Positions 1 through 9,593 of a stretch of DNA of 18,405 bases are shown here, piece by piece. The notes beneath the pieces were generated by a model. That model did no database searches and was not told where the DNA came from. It worked only from the letters and a program-made list of their open reading frames with translations. The first letter of the stretch is position 1. The number at the start of each line of letters is the position of its first letter. Source of the stretch: Hymenopellis radicata (Eukaryota; Basidiomycota; Agaricomycetes; Agaricales; Physalacriaceae); assembly GCA_015501595.1 (NCBI GenBank), contig JADNRX010000905.1, positions 1 to 18,405 on the forward strand. The letters run 5' to 3'. The translations under genes and the position numbers were made by a program.

Positions 1-31
1 TCTGGTTATGGTTGAATGCGGGCTTGCCGGA

Positions 32-40
32 ATGCCGGCT
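32..40. repeat. Left 9-bp target-site duplication of the MULE-like element
   Basis: atgccggct immediately precedes the ACCGTA terminus. It is identical to the copy at 901-909. Confidence 0.85.
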
Positions 41-900
41 ACCGTAGCGGATGGTCGAGGTTGATTTTCGATTTTCGATCTTTGATCTCAGTCTAGGGTT
101 ACACAATGGGTACATCGCGTGACCCTTGTACGCAAGCACGGTTTGTGGTCTACTGGCCAGGGCTCTGCGTTGTAAGTGAGATACAGTGTGGCACACTTAT
201 ATATAGTGTATATCTGTGTTTTTAATCACTATAATTCTATGCTGCTTCACGTACTAGGCCGCCAGAACAACACTTTCCAGTGTGCTGCCCGATTGAGATG
301 CTGACTGTTCACATATGACATACACCTGTGAACCATAAAATGTTTATAGCATGGGGGCTCTGTACTCCAAGCGAGCTGAGGAGATAGAATTCAGCTGGGG
401 TATATGTCTTTGGCTTCTGATAAGTACCAAATGCCAACTGGTTGGCCGGATCTCTTCATCTGAAGGTGATGATTTGTGGTAGTACGGTATTGCTCTTCTT
501 GTGACACAACTACAGCCACCTTACTGTAAATAACACCAATTCAAACAAGTACTGCAATGGAAATGGGATGTCTTGCCACAGAAGTACGCGAGAAACAGTA
601 GTATTCGTGGCGGGATAGGTGTGTCATGCAAGATGAGTCATTGTGAACTCGGGGTTGAGCCATACCTCCTCACGTTTCCCAGGTATCTCAGAAGCACTGC
701 ATATGTTTTAGTGTCCTCTGCAGGTAGATATAACATCTGTATACTGCCGCCACGCTTCGCGCTCCTTAGAGGACAGAGCCCCGCGCTGTAGACATGTGGC
801 AGTGAATGGTCCGACAGTCCTTGCCCAATGCGAACCTACCCCTAGACCGAAATCAAAAGTCCGAAAATCGAAAATCAACCTCGACCAATCCGCCTACGGT
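41..900. mobile_element. 860-bp non-autonomous Mutator-like TIR element
   Basis: The two ends form an imperfect inverted repeat of about 60 bp starting ACCGTA. A 26-bp core is identical at 52-77 and, inverted, at 862-887. The element is bracketed by the exact direct repeat atgccggct at 32-40 and 901-909, a 9-bp target-site duplication. Long termini plus a 9-bp duplication fit the Mutator-like (MULE) superfamily, whose members make 9-10 bp duplications; that assignment is inferred from structure only. The interior (about 100-840) has no open frame resembling a transposase; the longest is a 72-codon frame of no recognisable kind. This is therefore a non-autonomous derivative that would depend on an enzyme encoded elsewhere. 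It lies about 150 bp beyond the stop codon of the SnoaL-like gene and interrupts nothing I can identify. Confidence 0.85.
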
Positions 901-909
901 ATGCCGGCT
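901..909. repeat. Right 9-bp target-site duplication of the MULE-like element
   Basis: atgccggct immediately follows the TACGGT terminus. It matches 32-40 in direct orientation. Confidence 0.85.
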
Positions 910-1054
910 CACAACTCTCGGTGAATTGATCCCCTGATCTAGCGGTCGGCTTTCTTGAGCTGCCGACGGTCCAATCTGATCGTCGAAGGATTGATGAGCT
1001 GCGCTCGTGCAACGCGGTGAAGTTATCAATGATCATTAGATTCGCCATACACAT

Positions 1055-1620
1055 TTACGCGGCGCCAGCAAGCGCCTCTTTCTTCTTCATCTCCTCTGCC
1101 CGAAACGCCGCCACGAACGCGGTGTGCATGAACTCTTGATACTTGGTCATCTTCGGATTCTCGCCAGGCGTGAAATGGATAATGAAGATGTACTCGTTGT
1201 GCCATGGAGTCCCGAGTTTCGACACGCTGTCAGATTTAGCCTGTGATGGCACCTTACTCAGTGCAGCCATCCGGGGTAGAATAGCATGCGTACATGGACA
1301 GTAATAGCGTCATCCCCGGACTCGAGGACACTGAAGACGGTAACCTATGAGACCGTCAGATTACGGGCGACTACATCGCAATAATCACAACGCACCTCCA
1401 AGGTCTCGAAGGTTGCGAGTACAGTGGTTTTCATGAACTCTTCATACTGCCCCTTGTTCAACGCGGGGCGGCCCAGCGCCAGTGGGAGCAGCTGCATCTC
1501 GAACGTCTGATCATCGCAATAGGATAAGGCTGTCGGTAGATCCAAAGCCGATAGCGCATTCACGTAGGCCGCGAAAGCCTTGACCTTCGGGGATGCATCT
1601 GCGGGAGGGTGGTAGGGCAT
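1055..1620 (-). CDS. SnoaL/NTF2-like domain protein, three exons
   Basis: The spliced model is exon 1 1620-1396, exon 2 1344-1294 and exon 3 1240-1055, giving 153 residues. Intron 1 (51 nt, GTGCGT donor, CTGAC branch point, TAG acceptor) and intron 2 (53 nt, GTACGC donor, CAG acceptor) both fall in phase 0. The product has the alpha+beta cone-fold layout of small SnoaL-like (polyketide-cyclase-like) fungal proteins. An N-terminal helix (VKAFAAYVNALSALD) is followed by a conserved YxEFMK segment, then strands with GDDAITVHAKSDS, a WHNEYIFIIHFTPGE strand pair, and a C-terminal helix ending in MKKKEALAGAA. No signal peptide or membrane segment is seen, so it is probably cytosolic. The start MPYHPPAD is the first ATG giving a family-like N-terminus; a longer frame upstream has no similarity. 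Such domains bind small molecules; the substrate cannot be deduced. It looks intact. Confidence 0.75.
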
Positions 1621-2880
1621 GGTGTCGTGGTTGTTGGAAAGAAGAAGTAAAACGCCTTGACCGCAGACGCAAATGGCCGCGGTAGAGGTAACGTGTCTGT
1701 TCTTCGGCGCGCGTTCGGATAAACTGGAAGAGGCCGAACCGGACCCAGGATGCACATACCGCTGCAGCGGTTTTCTTATAAAATGCCGTGCCAAAGCTCT
1801 GTCGGTGGTGCTAACACCTCCCGTCCCTATTAAGGTAACCCGCGCATGGGAATGCGGGAAGATGCCGTAAATCCCGCCACGGCCATCTCGATTACGAATT
1901 GGGAGGTAGCGAACAGCGAGGAACAAGGATCTAGAAGTAGAAGTAAAAGACGCGGCTTAGTTTCCTCGAAACACGTACAAAGCAGTAAAGACACAGACTG
2001 ACCACCAACGCCGAGAGCAGCACCTGCCGAAACAGCAACCCTCCTGATCAAGTCCGGCATGATTCAAGAGCATCATGGAATACCGCGAAGCCATGAACAG
2101 TGCCATAACCCCGAAACTGATGAGAGAACCGGTTTTCCTACCACAAGCGTTAGCGCTGTCAACTTAGGAAGTCTGGAATTTCCACATCAGGACGGTATCG
2201 AAACCAGGCGGGACGTCCAGCACACTGTAAGAGACAATCGTTCATCAGATTTCGAGGCAGCAGTCTATCGGCGAGACGCGTACCAAAGGAAAACTCCAAA
2301 TGTGTCGTAAATTCAAGACTGCGTATTTGGGCCTTCGAAACGCATGTTGACAGCTTTGGAGTCATCTGTATGGCGAGCATAACCACTCCATCGAATCAAA
2401 AGCCTATTCATTTCAAGACGCGTTATGTGGCTAAGCAGCGGTTGGTGACAGGATGCATGGATGCTGCGCAAGAGGTACAGCCAAGTCGGGATCGACCTCT
2501 GACCGCCTTTGTTTCACCATCCTGCGAGGGTCAGGAGTTCGGTTTTACAGCCGATTTCGAACACCACACGTCTCAGAAAAAAAAACAGAGAAAGCTGTCC
2601 TGCCCTGTGCAAGGGTCAATACACGAACGCAAGCTGACGCGGCGGCAAGTTGTACGGTGTCGAGACAGAACTGTCGATAGAACGGGAATACTCCAGGGAG
2701 CTGAAATGGCCGACTCGTAGCCCGTGCTGAGCCACCGCCAGACTGAGGAGCGGGAGAGCGATTCGTGTATTGTTGCCGGAGTGATGGTAAGAGACAAGGG
2801 GTGGATGTGATCGACGCCGCCGCTGTGACCCTTACCATCACCATTCCGAGCTCAACCGGACGATCGGCAGGTAGAATTTA
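1621..2880. other. Region without a supportable gene
   Basis: Several open frames of 75-116 codons overlap on both strands, for example 2370-2720 (+) and 2545-2844 (-). None has recognisable motifs or extends by plausible splicing. On the minus strand at about 1960-2130 there are two short hydrophobic stretches, one reading LISFGVMALFMASR and one VLLSALVVSLCLYCF, in different frames. They may be the last trace of a membrane-protein gene, but I cannot name it. Confidence 0.4.
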
Positions 2881-3300
2881 CCGTGCACGTCCAACGGTCG
2901 ACACGGTAGCCGTGCACTGCCACACGTCCTACACGGGCAGGGTCCACACGGCCAATCACCAAAACTCACTCATTTTGATCCTTCTTGTCGCTATCTCCCC
3001 TTGTACAATGTAGAATCAGGCATGAATAACATGTATACGTCCTTCCAGAGGTTGTCAGCAAGTGTTTGAAGTCAAGAACTACTCAACGGGAGATGTGATG
3101 GATGGCCGTGAGCGGCCGTGTACACGTTCAACACGGTAGTAAACACGGTCACACTGCCACCCTTTACACGTCCACGGTCATCCACACGGTAGACACGGCC
3201 ACGGCCACACTGCCACACTGCCACACGCCCCAGCTCCACGGCCAACACGGCCACGTCCAGGGACGGTACACGGTAGCGTTACTTGGCGTGACGAGGGAGT
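2880..3300. repeat. Degenerate CACGGCC(A/C)ACA minisatellite
   Basis: Irregular tandem units built from cacacggcc, cacggtaga, cacgtcca and cacactgc fill 2884-2960 and, more densely, 3115-3300, with unique sequence between them. Unit length varies between roughly 6 and 12 bp, so this is an interspersed low-complexity tract rather than a clean array. The same word family recurs at 12500-12645. Open frames through it, rich in His and Thr, are artefacts of the repeat. Confidence 0.7.
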
Positions 3301-3730
3301 GACACGGCAGTGACATTGTCGTTAGTAAATGATAGTTAAATGATACTCAACTCCAGGCTTTACGTTTTGTTGAGGACATATGCGATGAAGGACGCGATGA
3401 GCATTCTTGTTCATGCGAGGCAGGATGATCATGTCGACTCTGAAGGCCTGAGCGATGATGATCTCGTTGATCAAGTTGTCAGTCCCTTTGACACGACCTA
3501 TTTTCATAACTGAAGGACGCGAAACTATTTCTGCCGCCTTATCATGGGTGTGCAGTATCATATAGCGATGAACTCTTACCGGTATAATTACGATCCGCAG
3601 AGACAAAAAAGGCGGTCGCGGTTGACGAGATCCTCTTCGCCGGACCAGGAGTAGACATCAACATCGCGACGATAGAGGTAGAAGCAGACTCAGAACAGAA
3701 ACTGATACTGCGAGAGGAGCTGCAGGCTGC
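3301..3730. other. Stretch without a recognised gene
   Basis: A 94-codon minus-strand frame lies at 3322-3606, directly downstream of the oxidase relic. I see no similarity to the C-terminal third of D-amino-acid oxidases, whose glycine-rich FAD-binding end should lie here. Either that part has been lost, or it has decayed beyond recognition. Confidence 0.35.
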
Positions 3731-4379
3731 GAACCGGCATCACATCCTCTTTACCCTTCACAATGGAAAGTACCAGGCGAGTGCGGCCTTCCTTCACCCA
3801 AGGGGCGTCTAGGACAAGGACCTGCCCTCGGACCGGATACAATGGAGATGTATTTGACGTCGGAGAGGTGAATAGACCCCAGAGCGGTGCAGTTAATGAT
3901 AGCTTCAGCTTTCTTTGACTCCTTCAAACACGTTAAATACGCGAAATCGAGATAGTACTAATAACTACACGCACCGTTCAAGGTAAGAGCAACCACCGCC
4001 GGATGGTTAATCGATTCAGCCAAGGATCATAACTCAGCTCTCTCCAAGACGCCTCCTAACGCCCTGAAGTGCTTCACCAAGACGTCAAGCTAAGGTCCGG
4101 TATCCATCATCGTGCTCGTAAACGACACACAGTACAGAATCTGGGGGTGGGAGCCCTCTGGCGGCTCGAGGACCTGGAAGTTGGGAAGATCTTCAAAGAA
4201 TACGATATGTCTGTCGCCGGAATGACAATAGAATTCGGTCTGCCTGAGCTTCAGAAGGTGCTCGCCGTATGCCTTCTCTCATTCGTCTGACACGCTCTCT
4301 TCAGCCGCCTTAATCTGGGTCCACATCACATCAAAGGTTCGCTTGTCAATCTTCCTCCGAGTCTGGAGGATGTCATCGT
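3730..4379 (-). pseudogene. D-amino-acid oxidase relic, central and C-terminal part
   Basis: Flavoenzymes of this family oxidatively deaminate D-amino acids, usually in peroxisomes. Reading from 4379 downward, the frame shows IDKRTFDVMW (4350-4321), the segment KLRQTEFYCHSGDRHIVFFE with DLPNFQVLEPPEG, then VSFTSTMMDTGP, VKHFRALGGVLERAEL, INCTALGSIHLSDV and YPVRGQVLVLDAPWVKEGRT. These match the family order: substrate-domain helix, DLP motif, SFTT strand, ALGGR loop, NCTGLG FAD motif and the YPxRGQ motif. It is broken by in-frame stops at 4281-4279, 4092-4090 and 4029-4027, and by a one-base shift near 3840 between INCTALG and YPVRGQ. An intron probably lies at about 3920-3975. The preceding coding part lies 6.5 kb away at 10888-10985, beyond the transposon. 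Confidence 0.8.
4374..4379. repeat. 6-bp target duplication, left copy
   Basis: catcgt directly before the left terminus. It is identical to 10888-10893 and part of the oxidase codons. Confidence 0.7.
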
Positions 4380-4461
4380 TATGGTTGACGGGAGTATCAC
4401 GCTGATGGCCGCTGATGCCCCATCACCCGGCAGGTCAGGACCTCGAAAACCAGTTGCCATA
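4380..4461 (+). repeat. Left 82-bp terminal inverted repeat of the 6.5-kb element
   Basis: It starts TATGGTTGACGGG and ends CAGTTGCCATA. It is the inverse of 10806-10887 with one visible mismatch (G versus A near the inner end). A short (TA)n run follows directly at about 4459-4471. A minimal frame (MVDGSITLMAADAPSP) crosses both copies and is taken as fortuitous. Confidence 0.85.
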
Positions 4462-5280
4462 TATATATATTAAGTGGTTATTTATGTATTTATGGAAAAT
4501 CAATTAAATTATGAGTCAGAATCACTCATGTGACTGACGCGAACGCGTTGAAAGGCACCTGCTCTCCTTATTCCTCCTTACCGCTGGACCACCATGACAC
4601 CTCTTGGTGTTGGCCAATTCTGCGGGCATTCCACCAGAGTGCGGGGACCTCGTCAAAGAGACTCGTGGTGGAGTTCATCTCCATTCCTCCAGTACACTCT
4701 TGGTGGCATGTTTATCCTTCAAACCTCTCTATTCTACAATCCTTCTTCCCTTCCTGCCTCAGGGCATTTGAGCTGTGGTTGGACTTGGGGCCCAGCAACT
4801 CGCCGACGTCGCAGACTCACTATAGAAGGTATGCTCTTTTAGACTTTTCTATTTGTTTACGCTAAGTATAGGAACAACCACGATAGCACCTCCTTCATGA
4901 CCCACGACCGCGTTCCAATATTCGTGACCGCTGTTTGAACGACGACCGGAGCGTTGTTCGGCGTTGGCCGGATACCAATCGCGATTTTCTAGGACGATGG
5001 CACCTCAACGTCAACGACGAGGTGTCATCCAGCTCTGAATTTTTGGACCCCAGATCGTTTCTAAAGGCTTCCAACAGCTGAGGATAACAGTCCCCACAAC
5101 GACCACTACTCACCGCGTAAGCCTCCAGGTAGGAGCAGCAACATCCATGGGACGACAGCAACGGTTTGAAGAGGCTGGCTGCAGTCCTGTAGGCACCCCA
5201 AGACTTTGTCTTTGCTAAGGTATGTGCTCATTCTCAGAAGTCTCGGACACTGACGATATGTATATGTACAGTGCACTACC
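4462..5280. other. Left interior of the 6.5-kb element, no gene recognised
   Basis: After the inverted repeat comes an AT-rich run (about 4459-4510), then sequence with overlapping frames of 82-111 codons on the plus strand (4530-4865). These have no recognisable domain. Several plausible splice signals occur between 4830 and 5270, for example GTATGTGCTC near 5220 with TATGTACAG near 5270. This may be the decayed 5' part of the relic that becomes legible at 5281. Confidence 0.35.
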
Positions 5281-6167
5281 GTGACTGGCGCGCGACGATT
5301 CCTTTCATCCCCCACATTTGCTCCCGGCGCCGTTCTGCCATCTCCTGCCACCATTTCGCGGACGCCCTGGAAACCCACCGCCAAGGAATCGTACAATCTC
5401 CTCCCTCGCGTTCCATGTCATCGCTGTCCAACTCCACGTCAACCTCTCGTTGGCCGTCGCTGTTGTCGAACGCGCAGACGCCTTCGACACCGATCAGTCC
5501 TATTACATCGACACGCGTGAGCACACCACTATTCCCTGTTGACTTTGGCCGAGCAGCTATTTTGACGGTGGCGCCAAAGTTGGTGGCGATGGTGGAGACG
5601 CCGGATGCGCCTATGGGTGCTGTAGATCCGAGGAAGAAGAGGGTCACTGCGACACGGCTCAGCTCGCGCGCGGCTGCTGATCGACAGGTAAGCATTCATG
5701 TTTGCGTCTCGGTTAGGTGGTGATGTGAACCATTGTATGTGTAGATCTTCATGTCGATTCACGAGGAGCAAGGAGAAGCCGGTGGAAGAGGACGACGAGC
5801 TGGACGGTATTAATGGCAATGATGCGGATTTGGAGCTCACCACATGTACGCTAGTGACCGGCGCGTGGGAGGCGTTGGCACACGCGGATAATGTGGGTGG
5901 TGAGATGGTGAAGAGGCTGCTTGGGACGCTGCGGAGCAAGTTCCAGGGGCTGGCGACGCCGGAAAAGAATCCAATGTCGATGCAGTCGAGTCATGAGGAG
6001 GTTGTGGTGGGGTGTGCGGAGTTGTGAACGGGTTTTTGACATGGACGAACAGTGTCATGAATTTCGTTGGGTATGAATATCAAAAGCCGCGGAAGAGCGT
6101 GGTGGAGAGTCCGGTGATGGAGGATGAGGGCGTGGGGAGTGAGACTGGGTCGGAATCTTAGTTCAGT
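5281..6167 (+). pseudogene. Relic of an unidentified Ser/Pro-rich spliced protein
   Basis: Coding character is visible in consecutive but shifting frames. A segment [20 protein letters not shown] occurs near 5310-5370. A second frame (5415-5687) is rich in Ser, Thr and Pro ([20 protein letters not shown]) and ends [19 protein letters not shown] 57-nt intron with GTAAGC donor and TGTAG acceptor follows (5688-5744). Then comes an acidic stretch [17 protein letters not shown] and a helical part [21 protein letters not shown] further shift near 6025 leads to NGFLTWTNSVMNFVGYEYQ and the end GSETGSES with a stop at about 6160. At least two frameshifts and no single complete frame show it is broken. 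I do not recognise the family. It may be host sequence captured by the element. Confidence 0.45.
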
Positions 6168-6181
6168 TAATCTGTAGGAAC

Positions 6182-6664
6182 ATTAGCTACGTAGACTATA
6201 CTTCCGGCGGCGACACCCTCCGACTCTTTGAGGACATTTCCAACGATCGCTTGGCCACGGGCGGGGACACTTGGCCATGCGTCGGTGAATACACGTTGGC
6301 TACATGCCGGCTGGAGATGGCTGCTCTCTATGAGAGGGCAGCATCTATCCGTGTTACCACTACTCGCTGGGAGGACCTTTGTTCCGACAGCGCCACCACC
6401 TCCACGCCGCAGGGCGGCCGACGACACAGGACAGTCGGCCACGGACGACGGACACCGATGAGGATGGATGCGGACAAGGACAACGAAGACGAAGAGACGA
6501 CGGACCTAGATGAAAACGACGTGGTCCAGCAACGAGGTGCTGTAATCTGGCCTTGGGACTTTGTATGGGCCCTCTCTGGCCCTTCCTCTTCTCCTTATTC
6601 TGCTGTGTGGCCTGCTTACAGGTTAGGGGTGCATTTTTGGCATCTTACGCATAGTTTAGAGTAG
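6182..6664 (+). pseudogene. Open reading frame, possibly a captured exon
   Basis: An open frame of about 160 codons runs from SYVDYTSGGDTLRLFEDIS through GEYTLATCRLEMAALYERAA and RVTTTRWEDLCSDS. It then becomes low-complexity and acidic (KDNEDEETTDLDEND) before a stop at 6664. The region before it, ttaatctgtag at about 6169-6179, would serve as an intron acceptor, so this could be a downstream exon. No domain is recognised. It could belong to the relic at 5281-6167, but the frames do not join in an obvious way. Confidence 0.3.
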
Positions 6665-7020
6665 AACACAGATCGAATAGCATTCGGAAATGTGTGTACA
6701 CTGGATAGAAAGTCATCCGGGTAGTTAATGAAATCATGCTTAAAGACAATGCACCACTCGGTGAGCAGCTGTCTAGCACAGGTCCAGCACCACTGAATAT
6801 ATTCTCAATATTATCTGCAGCCCTCGGCCATAAGAAAATCGTCCTGTGTTTCTAGAGCACGACACTGTCATATTAGTACCGTTCAAAGTCGACAAAAGGA
6901 TCCGCACGTACCATAACATGCGGTCCTCACGTTACTTACGTTCAGAACAGTGTTCCAAAACTGTCAAGTTGAACATCCTTGAAAAGCTAAATAAGTAAAG
7001 GTGAGCTGACTGAGTATTTT
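6665..7020. other. Non-coding interior of the 6.5-kb element
   Basis: No convincing frame on either strand. A possible minus-strand intron donor (GTAAGTAACG near 6950) is the only structural hint. Confidence 0.4.
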
Positions 7021-8100
7021 CTAGGCGTCAACCTGCGGGCAGAGCACCATTCATCCTCGCATGGTCCGGGGTCCGCGCAGGTGGTCCAGGCGTTGTCCTT
7101 GTTGACGAGCCTCGAAGCGATGTGGTTGAGTGAATCACTGAGTTCCCGATAATAAATTCAGACAACGTCCAGTGGGCCCGCCGTTACCCCCAGAAGCGTA
7201 ACGACGGCATAAGCGTCATTCTTAAGTATCCTGTCGACCCCTTGAATGTCGTTGTAGGAACTGGGCATCGTCTAAAGAAGATATTTTAGTTCATGAAGAA
7301 ATTAACCAAATTGGTAAAATCTCACCAGACAAGGAACAGAACATTAGCGAGACGGCCTACAGACCAAAGGTGACGCCTCCAAGGTGATATCCTTTGAGAC
7401 ACCTGACAGCCTTCGAAGTCACAGTCGAAACCCCGCCATGATCGCGACATGTTTCGCGCCGGAGTGACGTTGGACGAGGGCGTATCTAACAATGGAGATC
7501 ATGATACCGGGAAGAGGAAGCCGCCCCTCGGTGGAGTCTTGCCAAAGCTTGAGGTCGTCGGGTCTAGTAAGGAATTTGTTAGTGCAGATAAGGGCCGATA
7601 AATCTTGAAATGCATACCGTAGACGAAGGAGGGCGCCGAGATGGCCTATAGGGTACATGTAAGACGTACAAAGCCTCAAATACCACAGTCGGTTGGGACC
7701 ACACACGTTGTCTTCCCGCCGCGCCAACGTTCATCGCGCCCAAACCCGATAAAGACCTGGCGGTGCTCGCGGTACCGGTAAGACTCAAAGAGGAGCGTAT
7801 TTCGCATGGAACTAGGTATATAGAGATTGTCGACACGCTTTTGCTGATTGTCGGAAGTATCAGGGCCATAAGAGGAGGAGAAGGCGTCGTTTCAGTGCCA
7901 TTGAATGTATGTGGAAAATAGACAGAGTAATGCCCCAGAAACGATCCGCATTGAGGTCGACAAGACAAATGTCAGTCACGACGATACAGCGGCGAGAGAA
8001 GAGGGTGCGAGAGAAAGCCAAGAGACGTTGACGAAGATGCCGGGAACGCTATCCACTATCTCTAAAAGTCACCGCGGATCGGTTCAAGACCTAAGTTCTA
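7020..8100 (-). pseudogene. Relic of an unidentified spliced gene
   Basis: Several stretches have the look of coding sequence on the minus strand. These are YRYREHRQVFIGFGRDERW (about 7725-7800) and a frame through LWYLRLCTSYMYPIGHLGAL. A textbook 54-nt intron follows (7565-7618: GTATGC donor, CACTAAC branch, ACTAG acceptor), then PDDLKLWQDSTEGRLPLPG. Further down, DIQGVDRILKNDAYAVVTLL is followed by a stop in the same frame, then IYYRELSDSLNHIASRL and NKDNAWTTCADPGPCEDEW (about 7030-7250). The stop and the frame changes mark it as decayed. The parts may come from one gene or more than one. I cannot name the family. Confidence 0.4.
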
Positions 8101-8444
8101 AACTTCAATATGAGGTCAGTACAGGAAATTGACGAGACGGGTGAGACTAAAACCAGATGAGAACTAGGCGGAGTGTAGTATCAGTCTAAGGAAAGCAAGA
8201 AGGGTACGGACTTGCCTTGAATGGTGAAATAGCTGGAATGTGTTGGCTTGAGAACCTAGGGTAACTGATGCCTCACTGGCAGTACCGGTCGGATCGAAGA
8301 AGAAGATATTACCCATTAGAGAATCTTGGGCTTGGACCAGTCCATTGGATTGCACATTCTTAGATTTCCTACAGCAAAGGTTCAACTTTTGAACATGACG
8401 AACAAGGTAACATGCTTCTAATCCGCGAAGACAACTCGCGGACT

Positions 8445-8452
8445 TAATGTGC
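8445..8452. repeat. 8-bp target duplication, left copy
   Basis: taatgtgc, adjoining TAGAGACC and identical to 9586-9593. Confidence 0.88.
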
Positions 8453-8461
8453 TAGAGACCT

Positions 8462-8642
8462 CAACGAGTCCGACGCGAGTCAGACTCGCGACTCGTGACG
8501 CGAGTACTCATGCAAAAAGAAGTCCAGTTCAGACTCGCGTCGGACTCGACTCGCGATGACTCGTGAGTCATCGCGAGTCCACTCGCGAGTACTCACCATG
8601 AGTCCGAGTCATCTCGGATACTCACGAGTACTCGCGAGTCCA
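8462..8642. repeat. Left subterminal CTCGCGAGT motif cluster
   Basis: About 180 bp contains repeated gactcgcg, actcgcgagt (a 10-bp palindrome), gatgactcgtgagtcatc and ctcacgagtactcgcgagtc. Unit spacing is irregular. Both orientations occur, so the single strand could fold into many hairpins. The same words dominate the other end of the element. Confidence 0.8.
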
Positions 8643-8730
8643 TATGCCCCCAAGTATTCATGCACAGCGAGCATCCCCGGGCAATGGCACGGGGACAGTC
8701 AGCTGGGCATGAGGATGGGGTGGGGGTGAT

Positions 8731-8770
8731 GGTAGGAGAGTGGGGAAGATGGTAGGAGAGTGGGGAAGAT
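8731..8770. repeat. Tandem 20-mer in the hAT-like element
   Basis: Two perfect copies of ggtaggagagtggggaagat are followed by a degenerate third (agtagaggagtgagggaag). The surrounding 8715-8825 is strongly purine-rich on the plus strand. Confidence 0.85.
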
Positions 8771-9420
8771 AGTAGAGGAGTGAGGGAAGTGGTGATGGGG
8801 AGTGGTAGTGGTGGTGGTGGTTGCAGTGTCGACGCATCATCCTCTCACATCATCCTGCTTTTCTCCTCCCCCTCATCGTATCGCATCTGCCTCCTCCTCA
8901 TCGCCGTCCATCTCAGTCGTCATGTCATCGTCGTCCGTCGTCGTCGCGTCGTATGCTGCCCACTTGCTGGGGCTTACGGGTCGTGTCCACATCTATACAG
9001 AGACGACTTGCAGTCAGTCTCCAATAATATGGACGCCGACTTGGAGTCGAGCGCCGGTGTCGTCGTCGCCGACTTGAAGTCGAGTGACGGAAGTCGTCCT
9101 CAAGATCTGCTACTGGCGCAGAGCCAGCAGCAGCAGGCCCGGCACAAAGCCAAGGCCAGATCCAAGCGAGATCCACACCCTACAGCTGTCTGACAATCGT
9201 CAGGACAGCAGAGGCGACAATCGTCGCACTCTGGGTGGTCGTGGTGGTGGTTGAGATGAGAGTGAGACGACCCGATCAGACGCTTACGCGTCGCTTCGGG
9301 ACTCGGCCCGGATCGCCGGATCGAGCAGGATAATCGTGCACGTCTCGTTCTCGAGACATTGCGGACCATTTGCTCTGCAAAAAATTGGTAAATTTAGTTT
9401 AAATATATATCTAAATATTT

Positions 9421-9567
9421 GCGAGTCATCGTGTGATGACTCGTGGTCTGCAGACGGATACTCAGACTCGCGACTGGACTCGCGAGTATGTGACTCGCGA
9501 GTCACGCGAGTGCGAACGCCGACGTGCCCGAAGCGAGTCGAGTCACCAGATGACTCGGTGACTCGGT
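9421..9567. repeat. Right subterminal CTCGCGAGT motif cluster
   Basis: It contains gagtcatcgtgtgatgactc (an interrupted palindrome), gactcgcgactggactcgcg, actcgcgagt twice and a short tandem of gactcggt. It mirrors the cluster at 8462-8642. Confidence 0.8.
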
Positions 9568-9585
9568 GACTCGTTGAGGTCTCTA

Positions 9586-9593
9586 TAATGTGC
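9586..9593. repeat. 8-bp target duplication, right copy
   Basis: taatgtgc, directly following GGTCTCTA and identical to 8445-8452. Confidence 0.88.

Larger units (their letters stand above)
8453..9585. mobile_element. 1,133-bp non-autonomous hAT-like element
   Basis: Perfect 18-bp terminal inverted repeats TAGAGACCTCAACGAGTC occur at 8453-8470 and, inverted, at 9568-9585. They are flanked by the 8-bp direct repeat taatgtgc at 8445-8452 and 9586-9593. A TAGAG start and an 8-bp duplication are hallmarks of hAT transposons. Both subterminal regions are packed with CTCGCGAGT-type words, as expected of transposase-binding repeats. The interior (8645-9410) has no transposase. Its longest plus-strand frame (8780-9193) is repeat-driven and ends in a Gln-rich tail. 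An AT-rich block lies near 9380-9420. The element is nested inside the 6.5-kb transposon and is therefore younger than it. Confidence 0.88.

Noticed and set aside
1775..1783. TATA-like sequence upstream of the SnoaL-like gene
   Set aside because: On the gene's strand it reads TTTTATAAG about 155 bp before the start. It is too weak and too common in such DNA to annotate as a promoter.
2370..2720. 116-codon plus-strand open frame
   Set aside because: No recognisable motif, many basic residues, overlapping frames of similar length on the other strand, and no splice context. Treated as chance.
3102..3302. His/Thr-rich open frames through the minisatellite
   Set aside because: A periodic repeat keeps frames open; the composition follows the repeat, not a protein.
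4459..4471. (TA)n run as a telomere or origin signal
   Set aside because: Only a short microsatellite just inside the left terminus of the transposon.
5276..5695. 139-codon minus-strand open frame
   Set aside because: Antisense shadow of the Ser/Pro-rich relic on the plus strand, which has a clear intron and continues into further coding-like blocks.
8462..9567. CRISPR-like array because of regular short repeats
   Set aside because: Repeats are irregularly spaced, occur in both orientations at the two ends of a transposon, and have no uniform spacers. The genome is eukaryotic.
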